Shown here piece by piece: positions 36,319 to 43,372 of a stretch of DNA of 64,000 nt (its first letter is position 1; each line of letters starts with the position of its first letter). The DNA lies in contig CP060238.1 in NCBI GenBank assembly GCA_023898765.1, forward strand, positions 1,550,001 to 1,614,000. Direction: 5' to 3'. The notes below the pieces were generated by a model. The model made no database searches. It saw nothing but the letters and a program-made list of their open reading frames with translations, and was not told where the DNA came from. Origin of the DNA: Rhodospirillales bacterium. Lineage in GTDB: Bacteria; Pseudomonadota; Alphaproteobacteria; Micavibrionales; Micavibrionaceae. A program made the translations under genes and the position numbers.

Positions 36319-36876
36319 TTAAGCCGCCGCTGCGGCGCTGTTATCGAACAGTCCGACTTTCAGCCCCTGCGCCTCATAGATGGTTTCCCCGTCGGCTTCC
36401 ACCCGTCCGTCCCCGACGCCAAGGACAAGCTTGCGGTTAATCACCCGTTTGATATCCACGATATACCTGACGAGTTTCACGCTCGGCAGAACCTGCCCGG
36501 TGAGTTTAAGCTCTCCCAGTCCCAGCGCGCGGCCGGCGCCCGGCGCGCCCGTCCAGCCCAGATAAAACCCCAGAAGCTGCCAGATCGCATCCAGCCCCAG
36601 ACAGCCCGGCATGACCGGATCGCCTTTAAAGTGGCATTTGAAAAACCACAAATCGGGCTTGATATCCATTTCGGCGACAATCTGCCCCTTGTCATACGCC
36701 CCGCCTGTATCGGAGACATGTGTGATACGATCGAACATCAACATCGGCGGCAGGGGAAGCTGCGCGTTTCCGGGGCCGAAAAGCTTCCCTTCCCCGCATT
36801 CGATAATATCTTCGTAGCTGTAAGAGCTTTTCGGTACAAATTCCATGGGTTTTTCCGCTGCGTGATGGATAGACAT
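36319..36876 (-). CDS. fabA: 3-hydroxydecanoyl-ACP dehydratase/isomerase
   Basis: The enzyme both dehydrates beta-hydroxyacyl-ACP and isomerises trans-2- to cis-3-decenoyl-ACP. The catalytic His is in FKCHFKGDPVMPG and the Asp in GCLGLDAIWQLLGF; the N-terminal motif FGPGNAQLPLPPMLMFDRI is intact. I chose the ATG at 36876 (185 residues), which is close to family length; a TTG at 36933 would add 19 residues of unusual sequence. It is first in the fabA-B-I unit. Confidence 0.95.
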   Translation of the reverse strand: MSIHHAAEKPMEFVPKSSYSYEDIIECGEGKLFGPGNAQLPLPPMLMFDRITHVSDTGGAYDKGQIVAEMDIKPDLWFFKCHFKGDPVMPGCLGLDAIWQLLGFYLGWTGAPGAGRALGLGELKLTGQVLPSVKLVRYIVDIKRVINRKLVLGVGDGRVEADGETIYEAQGLKVGLFDNSAAAAA

Positions 36877-36969
36877 GAAGGGAGTTTTAGACCCTTCAGC
36901 CGCTTGAATCAAGGCCCTATCCACCGCGCTCAAATCTCATCCACGCCCGTATCGGCAGGATTATTTTTA

Positions 36970-36997
36970 TTGACATAATGCATATTTTCTATATATT
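36970..36997 (+). promoter_or_regulatory. Sigma-70-type promoter
   Basis: TTGACA at 36970 and TATATT at 36992 with a 16-bp spacer, 32 bp ahead of the small membrane-anchored gene. It begins TTGACATAAT. Confidence 0.6.
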
Positions 36998-37028
36998 CCC
37001 GAAGCATCACGATATTGGAAAACGGACC

Positions 37029-37355
37029 ATGAAAATTACAGCAAGAGGCCTGGCATATTCTTTTCTCGTCGCTTCAATAGCCGCATCCACAGCTCTCGTC
37101 GTAGATATTTACAACGACTTCCATCAAAGAACGTCCGTCAAGGAAGGAAAACTTCCACCAAAATTGACCCGGCGACAGCAGCAGGAAATCAAAGAATTAA
37201 AAGCCATGAACAAAACACTCGAAGAGTTCCTGAAAAGAACATGCGGGAGATTCAAGGACTGTGAAAGAATCCGGCAACTGCAAGCCAAAGCGCAACCGCC
37301 GGGAAAAAACTCCCGAAAGGACATCTTCAAAATCGAGAGAAAACCGGCTCCCTGA
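37029..37355 (+). CDS. Small membrane-anchored or secreted protein
   Basis: The product is 108 residues. A hydrophobic N-terminal helix (GLAYSFLVASIAASTALVV) is either a signal peptide or an anchor. The remainder is basic and helical with two close cysteines in FLKRTCGRFKDCERI. It ends in a Pro/Lys-rich tail. The ATG at 37029 fits the hydrophobic start better than an ATG at 36978, which lies within the promoter. Function unknown. Confidence 0.6.
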   Translation: MKITARGLAYSFLVASIAASTALVVDIYNDFHQRTSVKEGKLPPKLTRRQQQEIKELKAMNKTLEEFLKRTCGRFKDCERIRQLQAKAQPPGKNSRKDIFKIERKPAP

Positions 37356-37434
37356 CCCGGCGGGAAAAGGTTTTTATTGCTTTTTGTTTTTACATATGCA
37401 TATTCCCGAAACGGAATTATTCAGGAGAAAAACA

Positions 37435-37653
37435 ATGAGAATAAAAAACGGACATGTTTTAAGCGTGTTTATGGTGTTAGGAACAACAGCTGCTGCTATA
37501 AGCGCCCAGCATGAAGAAACCTTATGCGATAAGTTTAAGAATTCTAAGGAAGGGATTGATTTAGCAGGGGCTATAACCTCTTTTGAAAAACAAAACCCGG
37601 GCGCTCAGGTGATCGCAAAAATACAAAAAAAGGGTTTGAACTGTTCCCTGTAG
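37435..37653 (+). CDS. Small secreted two-cysteine protein
   Basis: The product is 72 residues with a signal peptide (LSVFMVLGTTAAAISAQ) and a mature part of about 48 residues. Its two cysteines are 39 residues apart (ETLCDKFKN and GLNCSL at the very end), reminiscent of the array at 26-28 kb but shorter. A CAGGAG ribosome-binding site precedes the ATG. Codon use is AT-rich. Function unknown. Confidence 0.62.
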   Translation: MRIKNGHVLSVFMVLGTTAAAISAQHEETLCDKFKNSKEGIDLAGAITSFEKQNPGAQVIAKIQKKGLNCSL

Positions 37654-37665
37654 AACAGACTACGG

Positions 37666-38646
37666 TTACAAAGCGGCGGCGAATTCGACGCAGACGCCCT
37701 TGTAACTCTCTGTCAGGGCGGCCATTGCAAGGGGTTTGGCGATGGCAGGCTCCATTTCCGGCGTCTTGCCCCCTGCCGCCACGGCGAGCATCCGTCCGGC
37801 GGCCTTGGCACAGGCAACGGCCTGGTCCGCCGGGTCATGCATGTTTATGGCGGCAAAAAATCCACGGCAGATACTCTCCATTCCCTGAATCAGGATTGTC
37901 GGCGGGTTCGACGGCACGTCGTTCGCGGGCAGGCCGAAACGCCAGTCCGGCCCCGTGGAAAGACCCAGCCGCACGGCTTCCTGCGTCATCACATAGGCGG
38001 TCTGGTCCAGAAAATCGGGAAAATTCGTTCCGCGGAACCAGCAGCACTGGTTTTTTCCGTCGTGCGACAGGGCCAGTTTCCGGCCCGCCGTGCCGGCCAT
38101 GCCGCTGACGCTGTCCGCCAGCGTCCAGCCGTTCACGCCGATTTTTGTTTCGATCACGGCGTCGCACAATTCCTGCGCCGCCAGCTCGTAGGCCATCGCC
38201 AGATGGGCTCCTTCTATCAGGAGCCGAAAACTTTCGGCCCGCGACTGCCCCTGCGTTTCGCGGCGGATAAATATCTGCTGGATCAGAAAGAGCAGCATCT
38301 CATGGAATTCATAGGGGCAATCGAGCCATTCTTCAAAGAACTCGCGCGCCAGCGCCCGGCCGTGTTCCGTATCGAAATCTATGATCGTCGAAGGCGGCAT
38401 GGCCTTTGACGCCACAACGCCCTCCAGCGGCTCGCAGGCAAGAAGCCTCGAGAGCTTCTCGAACATCTCCGGCAGCGCTTCCTGGCAGTTATCGAAGAGA
38501 AAAGCCGTTTCCACCATCATGCCCGACAGCAGCAGCAATTCCTTCATCCCGTCTATGCCGCGTTCTTCGTCATGGCAAAGACCTTGAATCGAATCGTGAA
38601 TCCTTGCAGCCACTTCGGCCTTGTTCATAAAATCGAGCATGTTCAA
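37666..38646 (-). CDS. Hypothetical protein, no family recognised
   Basis: The product is 326 residues, soluble and largely helical, with no signal peptide. The C-terminal part is Ala-rich (ADQAVACAKAAGRMLAVAAGG). Two adjacent cysteines occur in NQCCWFRGTNFPDF. Codon use is GC-rich and like the housekeeping genes, so this is probably an old resident rather than a newcomer. ATGs at 38646 and 38640 are both possible starts. It stands alone between small secreted-protein genes. Confidence 0.7.
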   Translation of the reverse strand: MNMLDFMNKAEVAARIHDSIQGLCHDEERGIDGMKELLLLSGMMVETAFLFDNCQEALPEMFEKLSRLLACEPLEGVVASKAMPPSTIIDFDTEHGRALAREFFEEWLDCPYEFHEMLLFLIQQIFIRRETQGQSRAESFRLLIEGAHLAMAYELAAQELCDAVIETKIGVNGWTLADSVSGMAGTAGRKLALSHDGKNQCCWFRGTNFPDFLDQTAYVMTQEAVRLGLSTGPDWRFGLPANDVPSNPPTILIQGMESICRGFFAAINMHDPADQAVACAKAAGRMLAVAAGGKTPEMEPAIAKPLAMAALTESYKGVCVEFAAAL

Positions 38647-38730
38647 AACGAGAAGTCAGTAAAAGAAGGTTGTGAATAGAAAAGGTGGAAAATGGAGTGA
38701 ATCGGCGAGCGAATCACCTTGAAATCAAGA

Positions 38731-39252
38731 TTAGTCGAATTTTTCTTCGGCGTAAATGCCCCAGAGAAACTTTCTCTCCACCCATCCCCGATAGCCGCCG
38801 GCATTCACTTCACAGCGCAGGGACATACAGCGCAGCGCCTCGACCACGACGCCCGGCTCCAGGCGCGCGACAATGCGCTCCTGTCCCGTTGCATTCCTGT
38901 AAAGGAGGGCCTGTTCCTTGCCCTGAACGATGGCGCTGCGCTTACCGGAGAGCAAAGACTGGTGAACCCATCCCTCGTCCCCGTCCATATCCCGTATTTT
39001 CCGCCATGTGTCAAATTCCTGAACGACTTCGACGGGCAGCGCGTTTTTTTGAAAAATCCATTTGATGGGATAACGCAGCGCCGGGCCGGAGCGCACAAAG
39101 ACGCGATCGGAGCGCAAAGACACAAAGCGCGGAATGGGCAGGCCCGTCGTCCGAAAAACGTCCTGCGGGTTTTGGTCCGGCGCCGCCCCTTCCTCTTGCG
39201 CAAAGGCCGGAAGGCTGAGAAACAACACGGATATAAGGATTAAAAAGCGCAT
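38731..39252 (-). CDS. Periplasmic SH3-domain protein
   Basis: The product is 173 residues with a signal peptide (FLILISVLFLSLPAFAQ). Two bacterial SH3-like repeats follow: RFVSLRSDRVFVRSGPALRYPIKWIF with GDEGWVHQSLL, and a second with ALRCMSLRCEVNAGGYRGWVER. This arrangement is widespread and conserved in alphaproteobacteria. Bacterial SH3 domains often bind peptidoglycan; no catalytic domain is attached here. Confidence 0.88.
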   Translation of the reverse strand: MRFLILISVLFLSLPAFAQEEGAAPDQNPQDVFRTTGLPIPRFVSLRSDRVFVRSGPALRYPIKWIFQKNALPVEVVQEFDTWRKIRDMDGDEGWVHQSLLSGKRSAIVQGKEQALLYRNATGQERIVARLEPGVVVEALRCMSLRCEVNAGGYRGWVERKFLWGIYAEEKFD

Positions 39253-39257
39253 AAAAT

Positions 39258-39362
39258 TATTTAGCGCAAAGGACGTAAAAGACGCAAAGCATTTCTTCCT
39301 GCCTTTCCCCCCCGCTCCGCTACGGGAATTTATTTATGTCCATTCGGCGTCATTCGTGGTTA
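39258..39362. repeat. Degenerate repeat region upstream of dusA
   Basis: Two repeat-like phrases flank a C-rich centre: GCGCAAAGGACGTAAAAGAC at about 39264 and a TTATGTCCATTCGGCGTCA / TTCGTGGTTAAG phrase at about 39333-39364. Both look like scattered genome repeats rather than coding sequence. Confidence 0.45.
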
Positions 39363-39372
39363 AGTACCGCGC

Positions 39373-40365
39373 ATGAAACCCCTGCCCCAGATATGCGTGG
39401 CCCCGATGATGGACTGGACGGACCGGCATTGCCGCTATTTCCACCGTTTGATTGCGCCGCATGTGCGGCTCTATACGGAGATGGTGACCACGGGCGCGCT
39501 GCTTCACGGGGACCGGGACCGTTTTTTACGGTTTTCGGAGGAAGAAAAGCCGGTTGTACTGCAGCTCGGCGGCTCGGAGGCGTCCGCGCTGGCATCTTGC
39601 GCGAAAATGGGGGAGGATTACGGCTATGACGAAATCAACCTGAATTGCGGCTGCCCGTCGGACCGCGTACAAAGCGGCGCGTTCGGCGCCTGCCTGATGG
39701 AGGAGCCCGCCCGCGTCGGCGAGATCGTCTCCGCGATGCAAGGCGCCGTAAAAATCCCCGTCAGCGTCAAATGCCGCGTGGCCATCGACGAACACGAAGA
39801 CTATCCCTTCCTTGAAACCTTCATCAAAGCCGTCTCGGCGGCGGGGTGCCAGAATTTTGTCATTCACGCCCGCAAGGCCTGGCTCAAGGGGCTTTCCCCG
39901 AAGGAGAACAGGGACGTTCCGCCCCTGCGCTACGACGTGGTTGAAAAGATCAGGCAGGAATTTCCTTCCTTGCATATCGTGGTGAACGGGGGGATCAGGA
40001 CCGTGCAGGACGCGGCGGAAAAACTGGCCCTTTTTGACGGAATCATGATTGGCCGCGAGGCCTACCAGAATCCGTTTTTCCTCAGCGAAATCGAGCGCCG
40101 CTTTTTTAAAAATGAAAATCCCCTGCCCAGAGAGTCGGTTATCGAGGAAATGATAAGATACGCCGCCGCGCAGCAAAAGGCATTCGGCACGCCTGTCAAA
40201 TCCGTCACCCGCCACATGACGGGGCTGTTTCAGGGCGAAAAGGGCGCCAGAAAATGGCGGCAGGCTTTAAGCACATTGCCCCATGAAGACGGCGCCGGGC
40301 CGGACGTCCTGAGACGGGCGCTGGAGGCAACCCAAAACCCATTATATTGCGCGATTGCGTCCTGA
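39373..40365 (+). CDS. dusA: tRNA-dihydrouridine synthase A
   Basis: The 330-residue FMN-dependent TIM-barrel enzyme reduces uridines in the D-loop. The active-site Cys is in LNCGCPSDRVQSGAFGACLM; VAPMMDWTDRHCRYFHR at the N-terminus, FVIHARKAWLKGLSPKENR and HIVVNGGIRT are DusA-specific. It begins shortly after a repeat region. The gene after it is an unrelated hypothetical. Confidence 0.95.
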   Translation: MKPLPQICVAPMMDWTDRHCRYFHRLIAPHVRLYTEMVTTGALLHGDRDRFLRFSEEEKPVVLQLGGSEASALASCAKMGEDYGYDEINLNCGCPSDRVQSGAFGACLMEEPARVGEIVSAMQGAVKIPVSVKCRVAIDEHEDYPFLETFIKAVSAAGCQNFVIHARKAWLKGLSPKENRDVPPLRYDVVEKIRQEFPSLHIVVNGGIRTVQDAAEKLALFDGIMIGREAYQNPFFLSEIERRFFKNENPLPRESVIEEMIRYAAAQQKAFGTPVKSVTRHMTGLFQGEKGARKWRQALSTLPHEDGAGPDVLRRALEATQNPLYCAIAS

Positions 40366-40454
40366 ATTTGCAAATTTGTGAAAAGAGTTGATAAAGTCAT
40401 GAAAACCTGACGAAATAGTCGGGCGACTGCTTCTGCACGGATCAAAGAAAACGA

Positions 40455-41069
40455 ATGAACTGGAAACGACTGGACCGCGAAACGACGCACCAAATTATCG
40501 ACAGCGTGAAATCCGCCGCCGAGCCGGGGCTGATTTCAGCCACCGCCAGCGAGGTCGAGCGCGCATGGCTGCCTTTTTACAAGGATTTTTACCTCTACCG
40601 GATTACGAGTTTCGCCTCCCTGCCATCTTTCACGTTCGAATATCTGGGGGACGGCAAGTTTTTTCATTATCTGGACGGGACGAATCATCCCATTTACGCC
40701 GTGAACGACAAAAAGATCCTGCATCTGGATGAAATTCACGTGGTCGATTATCTTGTCTTTTATTTCCAGCATGTGACGGACCCCGAAGACGGCGATATCG
40801 TCCTGGTCCGCAATCCTCACGACATGCCGATGCTGGACTCGCTTGATTCTTCCGCCGTGCAGACCATCATCCGGAATCACCGCCCCCCCCGCGTCGAACG
40901 TCTGGAAAACGATGCGGGATACATGGCGAAAGTGGATCTGTATGTGGACGGAATCCTGCTCCGCGCGACCATTCATGTCGATCATGCGGGCCGCGTGGGC
41001 ATCAAGGACCGGAAAATGATTATAAACGAGGTGGGACAGACTGCCGAAAACGGAAAATTTGTGGTATAA
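40455..41069 (+). CDS. Hypothetical protein
   Basis: The product is 204 residues, soluble. It shows an aromatic-rich middle (FYKDFYLYRITSF, FEYLGDGKFFHYLDG) and a beta-rich C-terminal half (KVDLYVDGILLRATIHVDHAG). Codon use matches the housekeeping genes. It overlaps nothing and is followed after 9 bp by another unknown, so the two may be cotranscribed. I do not recognise the family. Confidence 0.72.
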   Translation: MNWKRLDRETTHQIIDSVKSAAEPGLISATASEVERAWLPFYKDFYLYRITSFASLPSFTFEYLGDGKFFHYLDGTNHPIYAVNDKKILHLDEIHVVDYLVFYFQHVTDPEDGDIVLVRNPHDMPMLDSLDSSAVQTIIRNHRPPRVERLENDAGYMAKVDLYVDGILLRATIHVDHAGRVGIKDRKMIINEVGQTAENGKFVV

Positions 41070-41078
41070 AGGAACGAC

Positions 41079-41642
41079 ATGAGCGACGAACACACAGGAA
41101 ATCTGACAGGCTCCTTCGGGGATAAAGGCACGAACGTGAACCAGATTGCCTACGGCCACCCTTACGCCGATTCGATTATTGAAGGCGCAAAAGAGGTTTT
41201 AAAAGAATCGGAAACGGGCCAAACCCTGATCCAAGTGCACGAAAAATATGACTTTCCTATCCATGTCATTAAAGGAACAGGAGAGTCCGGATATTCACCG
41301 CAAACAAAGGTTATTTACCTACAAATTCCAGGAAAAATATCAAAAACGGACGCCAAAGATATCATCAAGCTTGCAAAAGCTCTTCGTGAGGCAGAACACG
41401 AAGTTATAGGTTTCACCGCGCCAGATCCATCCAAGGATTTTATAAAATATGCCTCTGTTATGCATGCAAAAAACCTGGATTCAATTGTTTTCACATGCAA
41501 AGTTGTAAAGGAGTTAACCAATTCTTCATATTTTTCGGATTTACTTGACGCATTAACATATTTTGGGTATATTGATGTCTATAAAGCATACGAGAATAAT
41601 GCCTCTGAAAAGGAATTATTTGATGCTTACGAAGGACGTTAG
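41079..41642 (+). CDS. Orphan protein, AT-rich second half
   Basis: The product is 187 residues with no signal peptide. The first 50 residues are encoded by GC-rich sequence, but from about 41210 on the composition drops sharply, which suggests a mosaic origin. It is mixed helix and strand, for example KTDAKDIIKLAKALREAEHE. The gene is 9 bp after its neighbour and 21 bp before the small ORF at 41664, so the three may form a unit. Function unknown. Confidence 0.65.
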   Translation: MSDEHTGNLTGSFGDKGTNVNQIAYGHPYADSIIEGAKEVLKESETGQTLIQVHEKYDFPIHVIKGTGESGYSPQTKVIYLQIPGKISKTDAKDIIKLAKALREAEHEVIGFTAPDPSKDFIKYASVMHAKNLDSIVFTCKVVKELTNSSYFSDLLDALTYFGYIDVYKAYENNASEKELFDAYEGR

Positions 41643-41663
41643 AAAACGAAAGAGAGGGTAAAT

Positions 41664-41840
41664 ATGGCTGTAGCTTCTTTAGCTTTTAGTAAGTCTTTGA
41701 GTAACATTACAATCGGAGGTCCCGTTAGCGGCGCAATTATGGATGGCGCACGGAACGAGGGGTTGCGCCTTGATCAACGCGCACCGGGTATTGGTATCAG
41801 TTTGACCCTTGGCGCGGACTACAAACCAGCGCAGCCATAG
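41664..41840 (+). CDS. 58-residue orphan protein
   Basis: The ORF runs from ATG at 41664 to TAG at 41838. It has an AGAGAGGG ribosome-binding site about five bases upstream and is closed by a clean terminator 30 bp downstream. The product is Gly/Ala-rich with the segments ITIGGPVSGAIMDGA and APGIGISLTLGADY, and lacks cysteine. It could be a small secreted, membrane or regulatory peptide. Its ribosome-binding site closely resembles that of the orphan at 18225. Confidence 0.6.
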   Translation: MAVASLAFSKSLSNITIGGPVSGAIMDGARNEGLRLDQRAPGIGISLTLGADYKPAQP

Positions 41841-41869
41841 TGCGGTAGATTGGTGTATTTTGTAAGTAA

Positions 41870-41897
41870 GGGCCTCGTTTGAGGCCCTTTGTTTTTT
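41870..41897 (+). terminator. Rho-independent terminator
   Basis: GGGCCTC (41870-41876) pairs with GAGGCCC (41881-41887) around a GTTT loop, followed by TTTG and a six-T run. It ends the 40.4-41.8 kb gene group. Confidence 0.9.
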
Positions 41898-41919
41898 CCG
41901 GGATATGCCCTTTCCTCCC

Positions 41920-42008
41920 TGTCATCCCGAGCCCCCTCCCTGTCATCCCGAGCGAAGTCGAGGGATCTTATATGTAACGGTCCTCAAATATCCTTCGACT
42001 CCGTTCGC
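41920..42008. repeat. Dispersed palindrome, TGTCAT family, truncated copy 4
   Basis: Two left ends in tandem (41920 and 41941, both TGTCATCCCGAG) are followed by a partial right end, CTTCGACTCCGTTCGC, that lacks the final CGGGATGACA. The following AT-rich stretch to 42176 holds no supported gene; it may be decayed coding sequence. The whole gap from 41841 to 42176 thus contains a terminator and this repeat. Confidence 0.75.
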
Positions 42009-42176
42009 TATAGTATTTCACGCTCAAGTGATCGCAGATTGGAATACTATTGTTGAAATGGCAGAGATGTTTCTTGAAGAGCTGCACATAAAATCGAAAA
42101 GCCGTGCGGACTAAGTCCACATTTTTTTCTTCAAAAACAAGATGTTATCTAAAAAGCGGGTCCGCTTGAAGTGGAC

Positions 42177-42530
42177 TTACTCCTGATTTTCGGGCGGCGC
42201 CACCGCAAAGCTCTCCCCGCAGCCGCAGCGAGCCGATTCGTTGGGGTTAGTGAAGACAAATCCGGCGCCCATTTTATCTTCCGCATAGTCGATTTCCATG
42301 CCGTAGAGCATCCAGGAGTGGATTTTGGGGATATACAGCACGGCGCCGCCTTGCGCGAAGCGTTCATCCGCCGTCAAATCCTCTTCCAGCACATGCTCCA
42401 TCCGGTAGGAATGCCCGCTGCAGCCCGTCGCCCGGATGCTCAGCCGCAGGCCCGCGGCTCCGGGATTGAGGGCCGTTTTGGCTTTTATGGCTTTGACAGC
42501 CGCATCTGTTATTTTTACCGCCTGCGTCAC
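42177..42530 (-). CDS. Iron-sulfur cluster carrier, SufA/ErpA type
   Basis: The 117-residue A-type carrier has the three cluster-binding cysteines, one in ATGCSGHSYRM and two in the C-terminal RCGCGESFAV. It takes clusters from the SufBCD scaffold to target proteins. The start is a GTG whose bases overlap the TGA of the nuclease gene upstream (GTGA), and its ribosome-binding site AGAGG lies in the end of the inserted element. It is the last gene of the suf run; SufA or ErpA cannot be told apart with certainty. Confidence 0.9.
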   Translation of the reverse strand: MTQAVKITDAAVKAIKAKTALNPGAAGLRLSIRATGCSGHSYRMEHVLEEDLTADERFAQGGAVLYIPKIHSWMLYGMEIDYAEDKMGAGFVFTNPNESARCGCGESFAVAPPENQE

Positions 42531-42910
42531 TTTACCTCTCCCTTCAGGGAGAGGTCGGAATGCACAGCATTCCGGGTGAGGGCCTGCATCTCATCCCTGA
42601 TCGTCTGCAAAACACCTTCTGTTTCCTGCATCCCCTGATTGTTCCAAAACCTTAAAACCTTATAGCCTTTTCGTTCCATAAAAGCCGTCCGTTTCATATC
42701 GTATCCCTTCCGGTCCGCATGCTGCCCGCCGTCAATTTCGACAATCAGACCGGCGCTCCGGCAGGCAAAATCCGCGTAATAAGGCGGAACGGGAAACTGA
42801 CGGTAAAATTTACACCCCTCCATCTGGCGGCTTCGCAAATGCAGCCATAAACACTTTTCAGCTTCTGTCTGATTTTGCCTTAAATTTCGCGCTGTCTTTG
42901 TTATCCCCAT
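42527..42910 (-). CDS. DUF559-domain endonuclease-like protein
   Basis: The product is 127 residues. The DUF559 core, related to Vsr and the PD-(D/E)XK nucleases, is clear: NQTEAEKCLWLHLRSRQ, then FYRQFPVPPYYADFAC, the acidic motif LIVEIDGGQHADR and KGYKVLRFWNNQ. The last about 18 residues (ALTRNAVHSDLSLKGEV) are translated from the left terminal repeat of the element, and the TGA lies just outside it, overlapping the next gene's GTG. The gene is the only one in a 442-bp unit with inverted ends. Function is not established; a role in moving the element is a hypothesis. Confidence 0.9.
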   Translation of the reverse strand: MGITKTARNLRQNQTEAEKCLWLHLRSRQMEGCKFYRQFPVPPYYADFACRSAGLIVEIDGGQHADRKGYDMKRTAFMERKGYKVLRFWNNQGMQETEGVLQTIRDEMQALTRNAVHSDLSLKGEVK

Positions 42911-42972
42911 TTTCCTTCCCTCACCCGGCGTGACATACGTCCCGCCGACCTCTCCCTGAAGGGAGAGGTAAA
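42531..42972. mobile_element. DUF559 unit with terminal inverted repeats, inserted in the suf operon
   Basis: The left end (42531-42582) and the reverse complement of the right end (42918-42972) share an identical outer 28 bp that begins TTTACCTCTCCCTTCAGGG, and an identical inner GGGTGAGGG. Between them lies a second hairpin whose sequence differs in the two ends (GGAATG-CATTCC on the left). Each end is therefore two hairpins plus a tail. A solo relative is at 55422-55471. No target-site duplication is obvious. Confidence 0.8.
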
Positions 42973-42973
42973 T

Positions 42974-43372
42974 CTACACAAACATATTGAGTTGCAACTT
43001 CGCTGTTTCCGCCATTTTTGAAGGGTCCCACGGCGGATCCCAGACAATTTCCACATCCACTTCCTCCACCCCGTCAACGGCAAAGAGCGCGCCCTGCACC
43101 CAGCCGGGCATATCCTGCGCCACGGGGCAGCCAGGCGACGTCAGGGTCATCTGGACACAGACATCCGCCTTGCCGTCTTCCCGGTCGATAATGTCCATGC
43201 GGTAGATCAGCCCCAGCTCGTAGATATTGACCGGAATTTCAGGATCGTAAATCTCCCGGATAGCGGCGACAATATCCGGCCAAAGTCTGTGATCCTTGCT
43301 GCCTTCCACATGCTCCGGCTCCGCCAGTTCGTCATAATCCTCGTCTTCCGTCGTCTGGGCGGGTTCGCTCAT
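42974..43372 (-). CDS. sufT: SufT-like MIP18 (DUF59) protein
   Basis: The 132-residue protein has an acidic N-terminal tail and the DUF59 core: AIREIYDPEIPVNIYELGLI, then MTLTSPGCPVAQDMP with the conserved Cys and VVWDPPW-like VEIVWDPPWDPSKM. SufT proteins help Suf-type cluster maturation. The ATG at 43372 overlaps the sufS stop (ATGA), which fixes the start and shows coupling. Confidence 0.92.
   Translation of the reverse strand: MSEPAQTTEDEDYDELAEPEHVEGSKDHRLWPDIVAAIREIYDPEIPVNIYELGLIYRMDIIDREDGKADVCVQMTLTSPGCPVAQDMPGWVQGALFAVDGVEEVDVEIVWDPPWDPSKMAETAKLQLNMFV

Noticed and set aside
35146..36978. 610-codon frame opposite fabB and fabA
   Set aside because: It spans two genes with clear catalytic motifs on the other strand; the product has low-complexity His/Arg/Pro character typical of a shadow.
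41079..41840. Prophage remnant
   Set aside because: No integrase, structural or lysis gene, or attachment repeat is near; composition alone is not enough.
41905..42114. 69-codon frame over the repeat before the Fe-S carrier gene
   Set aside because: Its first third is palindromic repeat, it has no ribosome-binding site and the rest may be decayed sequence; not supportable as a gene.
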